Shown here: in pieces, positions 12,281 to 24,200 of the stretch
Numbering within the stretch: position 1 is the stretch's first letter
Layout: every line of letters starts with the position of its first letter
The notes under the pieces: model-generated
Databases searched by the model: none
What the model was told of the DNA's origin: nothing
Seen by the model: the letters and a program-made list of their open reading frames with translations, nothing else
Assembly (NCBI GenBank): GCA_016800925.1
Contig: JABCPU010000026.1
Coordinates: forward strand, 248,001-312,000
DNA: 64,000 nucleotides
Source: Suillus spraguei
Lineage: Eukaryota; Basidiomycota; Agaricomycetes; Boletales; Suillaceae
Direction: 5' to 3'
Made by a program: the position numbers and the translations under genes

Positions 12281-14132
12281 TTATTGATAATATCACTTTT
12301 AATTACAGGTACCGCTAATTCTACTAAATATAAGGACCGAACTTGGTTTTGCGGAAGTAATTCGCGTGACCCTTATCTCAAGCCATTGTGTTTCATTGCG
12401 ACTTGGAGCCCGATGATCTTCAGCACTCGCGCTGGGATACATACAAGTACAATTGTCCGCGTCAGGTGCGAATACCATTCCGCTCTACCATGACACATGA
12501 CACGCACCCCGCTATTAGAAAGTAGCTAGAGCTTGTGTATGTCCGTGCCTCCGGCAAAGGGTCAACCTGTGCTGACCTTCCGATTCCTATCTCAATTCTC
12601 GCCTTTGTGGTAGAATGGGTTACAGCCAGCCTATGCGACAACTTTTAACAACCTGTATATTCTTGCTCTCTTATTCAACAACTTATGTCTGAAGGTGAGC
12701 AGATTGTCCGATATCTCGCATATATGTATAAACTTAAGTTCACGTGCCTTGAATCTTCCTCATGGTCGCTGGTCTAGGCTGGCAGTCTAGAATGGCATCG
12801 TGGCATCTCATCTACAATGCCACCGATGTTATCATGGAAGAGCAACTTCTGCCTAGATGCTTTGCGCATCGCGTTCACATGACTGACAATTATCGGATAG
12901 GGTTTACACGCACGAGGTTGGGACGTCGGTTCTTCCTCATCCTAGATAAGAATCTTCACTTGGCTTGACCTCACCCGATGCAATACCGAGTACCCTTTCT
13001 TGTATGTCCCCAAAACAAGACTCGTCCGTCGAATGACTTTGCCAGGACATTACATGCGACATTTTTACGAGGGCATAGCCAATTCGGATGGTCTGTGGTA
13101 CAGCTCTCGAAAGGCGTCAGGCTTTATCTTTTTGTTCTTAATGGAATTTTCAGAATTCAAAGACCACCATGCACCTCGGGTTGTGACTTGTACCATGTTA
13201 AATTAGCCGAAGGCAAGCCCTGTTAATTCTTAAGCTCCTTTGTTAATGACTACTAGCTTACTCGTGAGTCTTTGCAGAGCATTCTTGGAAGCACTGTTGT
13301 CGCTCCGTAAATCTACGCGCGCGTAGCGAAGATAATTCTCACATAAAATCACTAGCACCGATGTGCGGAGGAGCTCTGGGATTTCGCTGCCCCCCTGTGC
13401 AGTTTACATGTTAGCTCATTTAATTGGTATGGTGGATTTGATATCCTGTGATTGATTGATTGATTGATTGATCAGCTCAGTTGAGCCTCGTGCGATATTC
13501 TATTCTACTGTGAGGACGGAGCGATTTCGAATTCGTGTGACTGCCGCGCGCGCCACTTTAGCTCCACATGTGCTCCAATAATTCGCGTCAGTGCTATGCG
13601 CGCGCGCCACTTCAAAGCTTCAACTTTTGTGATTCCGTATATATTTATGAAAACGGCTGTAATAGGGTGTTTTTGTCAAGGTTTTTTTGAAGGTTTTCAT
13701 TAACTTATGACCCGCCGATTTTACATCAAACCTTAATCGTTGGAGCCGTCAAATGGTAAGTTCAAGTTAGGTTTGAGAAACTTAACACTACTAACTAGTA
13801 CTAAGATCTATATTAGCGCATCAGGCTGTCAATCGTCGTTCCCCGCACAACGATGACGATGATGTATGCAGCAAACACCACTTCTCTATTAAATATGACG
13901 TGTACCATGTATGACTTTTGACGAGGACGTGATAAATGCAGTAGCATCAGACGGAACAGTTACTAGTCACAAACTTACAATGTTAACTTAAAGTCGTTTG
14001 ATTTGGTATCTTCGAATCAACATTTTCACGCTCATATTACATCAAGTGGAGCCTTGTCTTACATTATGACTAAACCATAAAAACCTTCGCAAAAACACCC
14101 TAATGCACCGAACTTCATGTAATTGCGAGACA
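12281..14132. other. Gene-poor stretch, 1.85 kb, with simple repeats
   Basis: Open frames at 12762-12968 and 13000-13206 are under 70 codons, have no recognisable motif and I do not call them. Visible structure: a (TGAT)6 run at 13449-13472, a 14-bp perfect palindrome CTACGCGCGCGTAG at 13313-13326, and two alternating GC tracts followed by GCCACTT at 13543 and 13598. No tRNA was seen. Confidence 0.5.
13449..13472. repeat. (TGAT)6 microsatellite
   Basis: Six perfect TGAT units in a row, in the intergenic stretch between NAT4 and the HNH gene. Confidence 0.9.
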
Positions 14133-15366
14133 CTAAATAATCAATGAAGCGCCTATAAACAGCGCAGACATCATTGAAGACAGTTGATGCACCGGATCTC
14201 CATTGGTTTTGAGACTTCCGATATTGCCTCCTGCTGCCCCATCATATTTGTCCAAGATCTGTGCAAATACCTCAGACGCGCCGCTCATATGTAGAATTCG
14301 GGAGATGCCTGCATGTAGTGCGATAAAATGAGGGTTAGGTAATGACAAGTCTCGTGTGGGGACATCGTGATTCTGGAAGGTGATAGTTTTGCCGACGAGC
14401 TTGCGAGGGTGTATCCACGGCCTGCCCCTAACCTCCTTGGCTACATACTCGTTTTCTCGCTGGAGCGCTGATCAATGCGAAGCATTGCAAGGATGCAAAA
14501 CTGGAGGCTCACCTCCGTCTGCTCCAGGTATATTTTCAGCTTATCAAAATTATCGTGGATATCACGTTGGAGCATCATGCCATTAGAAGGGTCGTCTAGA
14601 AGCCTTTCCATGTTTTGAATAGTTTCTTCGGACATTCCTGAGTAATGCCAAATGATATTCCACGTTGCAGCCGTGGTATGTGCCTGCAGAAGCCAACTTG
14701 AGGGTCTGATAACCCAGCAGAGAAATCCTTACCCGGTCCATGGTGAAAACCCCGACAGCCCGTTTCAGGATGTGCGCTCCTATCAAGGTTACAACACCCT
14801 GATCAACACCGGCGGGCATGTATGGTCCATCCCAGACACCTGAAACAACGCATCTATAACCGTCCCGTCGATTAATTTGTTAGAAGTTAACGCCAAAGTC
14901 ACCTTTTAACTGGTAAGACGTACATCTGTCCTGAATCTGCTACTCCGTTCTGGACTGGCACTTACAATGCTGCCATAGGTGTCGTCAATAGTCGGCGTGG
15001 CCTGACCAGAAATCAAGTCTGATGGTTGGTGGGTTCCGGCTGTGACTACCAGTGAAAAATCGCGCTAGTGTCCGTGGCAGACTTCTCGAAGTTCTAACTT
15101 ACATGGCCATAACAGATACATGAACCAAGTCCTCGCGAGGTTGACTTGTCCACGTTGTGCACACTTGGTGGAGTTGTGATCCATCTGCATTGATTTGTCG
15201 CTAGCTGCTCTATTGTTTGTCGAGCCTGTCCTACGTAAGTCGCAGTGGATACGGCAGTGTTTTGCATGGCCAAATACACATCCTCGTTGAAGCTGATGAC
15301 AGATTCAGGTTCGCTGATGATCACGCTCAAGTCGCTGATATCACTCGCGTTTCGTAAATGAGACAT
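14133..15366 (-). CDS. HNH-endonuclease-domain protein of the fungal expanded family
   Basis: Multi-exon minus-strand gene starting MSHLRNASDISDLSVIISEP. The C-terminal half carries the HNH layout: IGAHILKRAVGVFTMDRV (first His), WNIIWHYSGMSEETI, MERLLDDPSNGMMLQRDIHD (Asn, then the last His in the RDIHDNFDKLKIYLE helix), and the family close LPNPHFIALHAGISRILHMS GASEVFAQIL. Proteins of this type are numerous in agaricomycetes and usually annotated only as HNH nuclease domain-containing. Nuclease activity is not established by the sequence, but all three metal-centre positions seem present. The tail ends ALFIGASLII, unusually hydrophobic. It has no evident operon-like partner. Exon borders between 14840 and 15100 are uncertain. 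Confidence 0.7.
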
Positions 15367-16118
15367 GTTATAGAAATAATATTGGTAGTAAGATGTCGGG
15401 ATGGGTGGTTGTTGTACAATTAATACTGAAGATATTCTACAAACATCACATCATGTGACATTTGTGATATAAGTCTTGCCATGACCGATTTTCCAAAACT
15501 CTTGCGAACATATATTTGCACTTTTCCGTTGAAAGCAACTGGACCTACATAGTGCATGTCGTGGACACGTCACTCTGGATCGCAATTTTCATAGATTTTT
15601 TTTGGGTCCACAAGGCTCTTGACGAACGCGGCATGGATATCCAGGTCGTTCTGAAGTACATCGCTGGTTTCAGTATTTGCAGAATTGCATCTGTCCCAAG
15701 CAGTCTGCTGACCTCCTGCCATTATTTAGTCATCTAGAGACATTTCCTTGCCTGGTTCTCTCGCGATTCCCTGATGTGTCTTTGAAGACACTGACGCGTT
15801 TGATTAACTTAGATCCGTTCTATCGACAGCACTTGGCATTCTCAAATGCTAACATACGGTGACAGAGCAGTTGTGATTGTGATGTGTTAAGTAGCATCCT
15901 TTGACTTTTCTGTGTGTAACATGAGTTTGCGACATATTTTTTTTACCCAGTCTATACCGCGATGTCTATTGAAACTGTTGAGTATAACTACAACTTGTAT
16001 GCACTCTGAACATAAACGACTGTCTGAGTTGAGTCGTATTTGCATTTATTTACACCAATCCACCTTCGAAATTACCCGAAGGACAGTGACTGTCGGTCAA
16101 CTTCAAGTCAACATTCTC
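15367..16118. other. Intergenic, 750 bp; possible degraded minus-strand frame
   Basis: No confident gene. On the minus strand 15420-15722 reads as one frame of 101 codons beginning MAGGQQTAWDRCNSANTE, interrupted only by a TGA at 15570-15572; composition is protein-like but unrecognised. It may be a gene remnant or chance. Confidence 0.3.
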
Positions 16119-16556
16119 ATGCTACCGACCTCATCTTTGCGTGCGCTCCAAGTGAGAGTGCCGCGCCGCATAACAGGCAGACGATTTGCTTCCCATGGCT
16201 CACCACAATTCAACGAGCCTAGCGGTTGGCTTTTTGGTGAAAAGGTGATGTTTATAACGTCTGTTCAAGACCTCCGGGAAGCTGACGAGTAATTTAGCCC
16301 CCTGCACCAGGACAAAAGCGAGTGAAAGAGGAGTGGGAGAACATCTGGTACGTAGGGATGTTCGGGTCAATGGCAATGGCTGCAGTATTATTGTACTACA
16401 AGCCTGACACAAGGTGGGCGACACGTTCTCTTCCGCTGAGCCAGCTCGTTCATCAGTCATTTTGGACTATACAGTATACAAACGTGGGCCTTAAGGGAAG
16501 CCAAGGAACGTATGGAAGCCCGTGGGGAGAAATATAAATACGAACCATCATCATGA
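16119..16556 (+). CDS. NDUFB11: NADH:ubiquinone oxidoreductase ESSS subunit (NDUFB11-like), mitochondrial complex I
   Basis: Accessory subunit of the membrane arm of respiratory complex I. Three exons, 16119-16244, 16298-16413 and 16475-16556, 107 residues. The N-terminus LRALQVRVPRRITGRRFA is Arg-rich without acids, as expected of a mitochondrial targeting sequence. Then NEPSGWLFGEKPPAPGQKR, the conserved VKEEWENIWYVGMFGSM, one membrane helix MAMAAVLLYYKPDT, and the end IQTWALREAKERMEARGEKY. Both introns are in frame with GT-AG borders. The GCSH gene converges from the right, 202 bp away, so the two genes share a terminator region. Confidence 0.9.
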
Positions 16557-16758
16557 ATTCAACAACTACCTTACCATCTCATTCTGACAATCCATCTGGC
16601 CTTCGAGATAGAATGCATTGCAAGAGCTGATGATTTCCAAACGTCTATGGTATTATAAGTAATAAAAAAGGTATGGCAGTTGAGGCCAGGGGTTTTAGTG
16701 ATTGCTAGTCAAACTCAGTCTCGCAACAGGAGACCGGATTCTAGTCGTTTCTTCGATT

Positions 16759-17512
16759 TCATGCCTCCCACGTCGCTTTGTAACTCTCGAGCGTGAGCAA
16801 CTTATTCATCTGTTGCAATAGGCCGTTGTTAGAATCCTTAGAGAAACGTGTGAATTACTCACTTCCTCGGGTGCAGAGAGCTTGATTTTGCACAGCCAAC
16901 CTACAAGTCTTATGTTGATGCTATTGTGACTCGATTGAAACAAAGCTTACCTTTGTCCTCCGGAGAACGGTTTAAGAGCCCAGGTTCAGAATTTAGGAGC
17001 TCGTTCACCTCGGTGACTGTGCCAGATACTGGTGCATACTGTATAAAAGAACATTCATGAGCGATGAGTTAAAACGCAACGGATGGTCTCTCAACGATAT
17101 CCGAGGCTGCCTTAACGCTCTCAACCGCACCAATCTGGTCTACAAATAGGCATTAGCGCGTTATTCTCCTGTTTGTCACTGGCCACAGGAAACGGGTACC
17201 TACCGCCTTTTGAAATCTTCGACCCTACGGCAGGAAGCTCCACAAACACAACATCTCCAAGGCTCTCCTGCGCGTGATCCGTTATGGACACTGCACCCAA
17301 TCCAGTCTCGTCGTCAAAAGCAATGACCTCGTGCTCCTCAGTGTACTTTTTTGCTGGTGAGACTGTTAGATAAGGGTTCAATCGGAGAGTGGTGGGTTTC
17401 ACTCACTAACGATAGTTCGACAACCGGGCACGCGCATGCCATTCGAGGCACCTGTCCTCGCAGTCAAGGGCATCGTTCGCGTACGAGCAGCTTGTCTGAT
17501 TGCGGAAAACAT
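16759..17512 (-). CDS. GCV3: Glycine cleavage system H protein, mitochondrial
   Basis: Carries the lipoyl-bound aminomethyl group between the P, T and L proteins of the mitochondrial glycine cleavage complex. The first exon encodes a classic presequence (MFSAIRQAARTRTMPLTART). The mature part begins KKYTEEHEVIAFDDETGLGA and continues VSITDHAQESLGDVVFVELP. The lipoylation site is present: QIGAVESVKAASDIYAPVSG, with Lys in ESVKAA. The C-terminus LLNRSPEDKGWLCKIKLSAP ends at LESYKATWEA. Exon 1 joins at GTGAGTG so that TIV is followed by TKKYTEEHE. Length is usual for the family. Located between two other genes for mitochondrial proteins. Confidence 0.93.
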
Positions 17513-17819
17513 AATTAAGTTACTGAGGCTGAGCGAGCGTAAGGTAGCTGATGCAAGTGGGGGTGCCGGTGTGAAACAAGCAATCTTCGTGTTGCCTTGG
17601 AACAGCCGACGTCAAACTGACGTTTACTTCAGGGGTGGTCCACTACGCATCCCTAAAATCTCAAATAGCGGCTACAAGGTGGCCATATAGATAAACAAAT
17701 GGAACACATAATGAGTTTTGTCTACTCTCGAACACGATGCTGAGGGGGGATGTAACAACAATGCAAGTGAAGACAAGCAAGAATTACGACAGGATAGTAT
17801 ATAATAACGTAGTATTTTT

Positions 17820-19789
17820 TCATGCGTAATCTAGGATCTTCGTGACGATGCCAGTGCCGACTGTATCATGGTTATTGAGCTGGGACCCGGTGGATAAACT
17901 CAGAACTTACTTGTCTTACCACCTTCACGAAGAGTGAAGCGGGAACCAGCCTCGGCGGCAACATCATGAACTAGCTCACAAACCATCTCGACATTATCAC
18001 CGGGCATTACCTAGAAAGAAAGCGTAAGTAATAGTAATACAAGAGAAAATGACCTAGTACATACCATTTTCTCCTCAGCGTCAGGAGTACCCTCGGCGAA
18101 AGTGAGAGCAACAGTGATGTCAGCAGTCCGAAGGAAAAGCTGAGGACGGTAATTGCTCATGAATGGAGTGTAACGGCCACCTTCATCCTTAGTGAGGACG
18201 TAGATTTGAGCCTGGAACTTCTTAACGGCCTTCATCGAGCCTGGGGCAATGATAACCTGGCCACGGCGGACTTGTTCACGCTTGACACCACGCAACAGGC
18301 AACCCATGTTATCACCAGCTTCACCCTGAAAAAAAGATAAAAATAAACATGACGCGCAGTGCAAGATAGAGTGTTTTCATACTCGGTCAAGTTCCTTGTG
18401 GAACATCTCTGCGAATTCATGAGAAATTCAAGATTTAATTATGCAATTGGTATTGGCCGTACCGATACCAGTCAATGTGGTTTTGAAAGTGTTGCCAAGG
18501 CCAACGACCTCGACTTCAGCACCCTTAGTTGCAATTCCACGCTCAACCTGTACAACAGGTAAACTCTTGGAATACATGTTCCTAATGCAAAACTCACCCG
18601 TCCAGTAGCAACAGTGCCGCGGCCAGAAATCGAAAATACATCTTTGGGATTGAATGCATCAAAGCTAGTTCCTCAAGACAGTAATCTTGATATTACCTTC
18701 GATAGGCATCAAAAAAGGTTTTTCCAGGTCACCTATAAGAAAATTTAACTCTCCTAATCAAGAACCACATATAAAAAAACTGACGAGGGGGAACGTCAAG
18801 CCACTCATCACAAGCCTGAACAAGACTGAGGATCTTTTCCTTCCCTATGCTGTCATCCCGACCTTCCAAAGCAGCCAATGCTGAACCCATGATGATAGGT
18901 GTGCTTTCACCATCAAAGTTGTAAGTCGACAGCAGATCGCGCATCTCCATGTCTACAAGCTCAAGCATCTCTGGATCTTGAATCATGTCAACCTTGTTGA
19001 TAAAAACAACCAGCTTTTTGATGCCGACTTGGCGAGCAAGAAGTAAATGTTCACGGGTCTGAGGCATCTGACCATCCGTTGCCGACACCACAATGATAGC
19101 TCCGTCCATTTGCGCAGCACCAGTAATCATGTTCTTGATGTCTATGAAGGGTAGCTGCATAAAACTGGAGACGCATGTAGGCAAGGAAGGACAAACAGTC
19201 AGCGTGACCAGGACAGTCAATGTGCCCGTAATGGCGCCCATCAGATTCATACTCGACATGTGCAGAGTTGATAGTGATACCACGAGCTTTCTCCTCAGGT
19301 GCCTTGTCAATCTGCGAGTAGTCCGTGAACTTTGCAGCGCCTTTGTCGGAGAGAACTTTTGTGATAGCTGCGGTCAACGTGGTTTTTCCATGGTCAACGT
19401 GACCTGAGGATTAAATTGAATCAAGGCGCGTCAAGGCACAAAAAAGCGTAGTCTTACCAATGGTGCCAATGTTCATGTGGGGCTTTTCACGGGAGAATTT
19501 GCCAGCGGCTTCAGCGTAACCACGTCGGTTGCCTGTTAGAATATCTCAGACACAAACAAATTTGCTCCCGCAAGTATGATCGTACCCCAGCTGGCAGCCG
19601 AAGGTAGAGAAGGGCCAGACGTTGGCTTCCATGTTGAGCACCGGCAACGAGCATACAGTGAAGAAGCCCTCAGAGCTTGATAACCGGAAAAAGTTAGACA
19701 TGTAAAGGACACGACACATAGTATGAGATACCTCTTGAAGAGCCAGCAAGCTTGTTTGCTATTCCCCGCTGAGCTGCCAACCTGAACAT
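17820..19789 (-). CDS. TUF1: Elongation factor Tu, mitochondrial
   Basis: GTPase that delivers aminoacyl-tRNA to the mitochondrial ribosome. Motifs in order: [20 protein letters not shown] (P-loop), [16 protein letters not shown] (switch I), [10 protein letters not shown] (G3), [29 protein letters not shown] (G4), [12 protein letters not shown] (G5). Domain II/III segments are [40 protein letters not shown] and [20 protein letters not shown], with the terminal VTKILDYA. The likely start is 19789 ([16 protein letters not shown]), a basic presequence; an in-frame ATG farther up (MLIRKVYSS) near 19895 would lengthen it and come within about 25 bp of the PEX14 ATG. Several introns of about 50 nt. 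The CDS begins 127 bp from the divergent PEX14 start. Confidence 0.95.
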
Positions 19790-19916
19790 ACTTGTTGCAA
19801 AAGATCTTGCTAGTTCCAACGTCCTGCCGGAAAATTGGAGGCGATCGGAGAATGAATTCGGAGCGGAGGAATAGACTTTCCTAATTAGCATAGTATAGTT
19901 ATGAGCTACTAGCACT
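19790..19916. promoter_or_regulatory. Short divergent promoter between TUF1 and PEX14
   Basis: Only 127 bp separate the start codons of two divergently transcribed genes, so they must share or overlap promoter elements. A TATAGTT stretch sits about 25 bp before the PEX14 ATG. No recognised binding site was identified; the promoter role is inferred from position. Confidence 0.5.
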
Positions 19917-21050
19917 ATGGCAGATGCTGACAGACGAGAACTCGTCCGTAATGCAGTTTCATTCCTCTTAGACCCTACGGTGTGTGAGTTATAGATTTCT
20001 TGAAGTGTACAAAACTCATCGTGTATATTAGACTCAACAAGCGCCGATGGCCCAGCGTGTGCAATTCCTTGAAGCAAAAGGCCTCAGTGGACCAGAGATC
20101 GAGGAGGCAATGAAGCAGGCGGCGAACCAGACTGCACGCTCGCAGCCTGTGACACAGGCCCATAATTCTTTCCAATCACCATATTCAACGTATGGGCCAG
20201 CTCCCTATACTAACTATCCTTCCCAGCAATGGGACTGGCGTGATTATTTCGTGCGTCGTTTGACTCTCTTTTTGTGGCGCGAATTGTGACATATTCCCTG
20301 TAGATAACTGCTGTGATATCAGGGTCAGTTGTGTATGGTGCCGTCTCACTGTTCAAGGTAAACGCCTTGAATCACTCCGTATTTCTTGCGCTTACCTTAA
20401 CTCTAGAAATATCTTCAACCACACCTCATTCCTCCAGCAGCAACTGCGTATGAGAAAGACCGCGATGACCTGACAGCACAGTTTGATGCTGCAGAGGCCC
20501 TCCTGAAAGAAATTCAGGCAGAGACCGAAGCCGTCAAGTCTGCGGTGTATGAACAAAACGAACGGGTGGATAAGGTCACCAAAGACGTTGAGTCTGTGGT
20601 AGTTGAAATGAGGGAAGGCGAGTCAAAGACACGGGACGAGATGCGCGAAATTCGTGACGAAGTGGAAAATATCCGAGAGATGCTGCCTAAGGTGGAGCCA
20701 ACGATGTCGGTCGTTTTTGCTTCTCTCATTTTTCAACACAGATGATTGAGAAGAACAAAGAGACTCAGAAGGAGTCTCTTTCTGAGCTGCAACAAGAACT
20801 CAAATCCCTCAAGGCTCTGCTGCTTAGTCGTGGGTCTGCTCCACTGACAAGCTCTCCTTCGACGCCAATACCCTCGCTGGCCAGTAGACCATCGATACCT
20901 TCATGGCAGTTGGCTAGCTCAGCTCCAGCGACAGCTACTGCAGAGCCACTACTGAGCTCAACTTCACTGAATGGGTCGTTCACATCCCTCGCCCAGTTAA
21001 ATGGAAAGGGCAAGGAAGCAGAGACACCATCGAATGAATCTTCATCATAA
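19917..21050 (+). CDS. PEX14: Peroxisomal membrane protein PEX14 (import docking factor)
   Basis: Docks the PTS1/PTS2 receptors at the peroxisomal membrane. The conserved N-terminal domain is clear: MADADRRELVRNAVSFLLDP, then a spliced segment ending APMAQRVQFLEAKGLSGPEI and EEAMKQAA (the Pex5-binding helices). A Pro/Tyr/Gln linker (YSTYGPAPYTNYPSQQWDWR) leads to the hydrophobic segment ITAVISGSVVYGAVSLFK. A long coiled coil follows (DDLTAQFDAAEALLKEIQ, VDKVTKDVESVVVEMREGE), and the C-terminus is Ser/Pro/Thr-rich. This order is the standard PEX14 layout. About five exons; the first donor follows DPT. The start at 19917 is the first ATG of the exon. Confidence 0.88.
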
Positions 21051-21252
21051 AATCATGTATTATATGTGTTCTATAGTTCTATAGCATGTCGTGTTCTCAA
21101 ACTCAAATAAAAATATGCTGCTGGAACAATTTGGACTAGCACTTTGATCCCCAAGTTCACTGGCACGTGGGAGATTTGTCCGAGCGCCGATCGTAAGCTT
21201 AAGTGCAACGACCACGGGCCCTAGTTGGATTTGAGTACTTGCAGTATCCCTA

Positions 21253-24200
21253 ATGTTTTCACAATTTCGGCAGGCAGTGGAAGGCTTGGCGCAGCCGCAG
21301 CCCCGTCGGTCTCAAGACCTCAATAGTGATGATAACCGTTTCATAAGTGGCCCACCTGACGCGCAGTCTGCGCGACAGTCGCAATCCACAAATCAACTTG
21401 CGGACGCTGCACTGAATAACATACGCAGGTCATTTGCATCACAACGCTCTGGGAGTCCGTTGTCGCGATCTTCTAGCCCTGTCTCTTCGTCTATTCCAAA
21501 GAGTAGTAACAGTACGCCCGATCATGGACTACGCAAATTCACTCTCGAAGAACGTTTACGTGCATCGCTCTCAGTCGGAGATGCATCTAATACTACACCG
21601 CCTGCTACATCTTCGAGGGCTTCGCCAGCGTCGAATGCAGTTGTGGTTACGCAACATCCACTCTCCCCCACAGCGATTCCTCTGCCAGCCTCCCCTGTAA
21701 TACTTGCAACAGCGGCTTCTCCACCGCAAGTATTTGACACCCAGCCCAGCGACCCTCTACCAGATCCTTCGCCATTTTCCCTCACTAAAAATCACCTCCA
21801 AGATGCTAGTGGAAAGGGCCCTCATGCTACCTCAACAACAGATGTTCCTCAAACTATAGATCAAATTCCGCTACTACTGAGCTCAGAACAGGCACCTGCC
21901 ACAGAACACTCTGTTAGTCTCTCAAAACCCATACCAGTCTCTGCCGGAACAGACGAAAATCTCCAACTACCTAATGATCTTCCCGCTGATATAGACACGG
22001 CACTTCCGTCAGAAGCTCACGGCTCGGGTTTTGGAGACTTTGATGGAAACCTCAATATTCCTATACACACAGAAGTATCTGCTTCCCATGTGCCAGAAGT
22101 TCACGGCCCGGATTCTTTGGACATCAATGGCACGGCCGATATTCCCATTCATACTGACACATCCACCTCTCATGTGCCAGAAGCTCACGGCTCGGATTCT
22201 GGAGACATCAATGGCAACGCCAGTATTCCTATTCATACAGATGCATCTGCTTCCCATTTGCCAGAAGTTCACAGCTTGGGTCCTGGAGACTTAGATGGCA
22301 ACGCCGATATTTCTGTTCATACAGATGCATCTGCTTCCCGTTTGTCAGAAGTTCAAGACTCAGATTCTGGAGATGTCGATGGCAACGCCTATGTTCCCAT
22401 TCAAATACAAGTACTTACTTCAGACGGCGATGGCGCAAAGACGGAACAACCTCCAGAAGATCCTTCTACTGTGCCTTTATCAAAATGCAGCGAAGTTGAC
22501 GTAGAAGCTCTTCAAGAACGTCTAAGACTCGTTGAACAACGGTTTTCAGGTACGTTCTTGGCTAGACTATATGTTGGGTACATGCTTACTCTTTCAAGAT
22601 GTATCGACAACTTTTAAAAGACTTCAGGCGGAACGGTTGGCTGTAAATGATGTCATTCGGGAATTGACTCCTTTGGAGGATGCTGATGATGCAACTGTAT
22701 TACGTGACTACCTGTCTAACATGAACATGAAGACTGAGGTGATGTGCAGCACAACATTTGCCCGGTTCTAGCTTCTTATCCATCCGAGCAGCTTACCCAG
22801 GACGAACTGCAGCGTCTCAATGGAAAACTAACACGTAACGAGTTGTTCGTATCACTATAAGAGAATGCTGATTTTTGTCAAAACAGGTCAAGAGGAGCGT
22901 ATCGAGGAGCTCAAAGATACTCACAGGCTTGAAACTAGGTCTCAGTCGGACCAGAGCTACAAGCTTCGTCAACAACTCAACGAAGCAGAAGCTCTCGTTG
23001 CGGCCTCCCAAGCTTCAGCTTCTCATACGGAAGAAGAAATGGCGAGGCGAAATGCTGAAATTGAACGACTTGCTGTCGAGGTTGCCAAAGCAAAAGAAGT
23101 GGCAAAAGAAGAGGAAGAGAAACGTGTCAAAGCAATCAGCCTTCTTAAGACTGTGCGTCAGAAGCTTGTCAAAGCCGAGAAGGATAGAGACGATGCGCTC
23201 AAGGAAATCGGAGAATCTAAGGAAAAGGATAGGCTAGAACGAGACAGAGAGAGGGCTGAACGAGCAAGGTTACAGTCCGAAATCGATGCGGTCAATTCAG
23301 AGCGAGAGAAAGCGGTAACAGGCTTAAGGACCCAGTTCGACAAAGAGGTGGCTACTGTCAAGGACCGCAGTGAAAAGGAACTTTCTGCCACCCGCGCACA
23401 ATTTGAAGTTGAAATTGCAGCACTGAAGGTTCGTAGGGATGATTGCGACCTTGTCAATAATCTAAGAAACTATAATACAGATGTCGCATTCAACGGAATT
23501 GACTCTTAAGAGGTCACAGATCACTACATTGGAAGCATCTGTCAATAATCTTTCCAGGGAGAACATGACATCCTTTGAGCAACTCCAGATTCGGCAGGCC
23601 GAGTTAGAATCCTCTCAGCACCACGTCGGGACCCTCCAGAGTCAACACACTGAACTGCAGTTCCAGCTTAGGGAGGCACAGGATCGCCTTACTCTTCTCG
23701 CCGAGGAAATCTCAGATCTTCGAGGTGAACAGGAAACGCAATCGCATGGGCCAGGCGTTCCCCAGGAAGACGTCTCGCAGCTCATCTCCACGATGGAAGC
23801 CAAGTACGAAGCCAGATTGGCAGAACTCAAGAAGAACTTGGTTCTCGCAGAGAAGGAGCGTACAGAGAGCGAAGCAAACTGGAGTCGCAAGCTCTGTGAT
23901 AAAGGTAGAGAAACGGACGAGCTGAACCTGATTCTACAGTCTTCTGCAAAATTACGGGAAGAGAAAGAGAGCACTACAGGGGCACTGAAAAGTGAGATCG
24001 AGAAGCTAACAGCTGAGGTGCAGAACCACCAGCGTCATGCGTTGGAACTTCAGCTACAAGTTGACCGTATGAACGATGCTGAGGTATGGTTCGTGTATTA
24101 TGCGCCAGAACGCCCTTTATGACAGGCATCGTACAGACGTCGTTCCAGTTTCGCATCTCAGACGCTCAAGCAGAAGCCGAAGGTTACAAGAGTCAGCTTG

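Noticed and set aside
12762..13226. Three overlapping plus-strand frames of 68-82 codons
   Set aside because: No start context, no recognisable domain, and no intron-joined extension.
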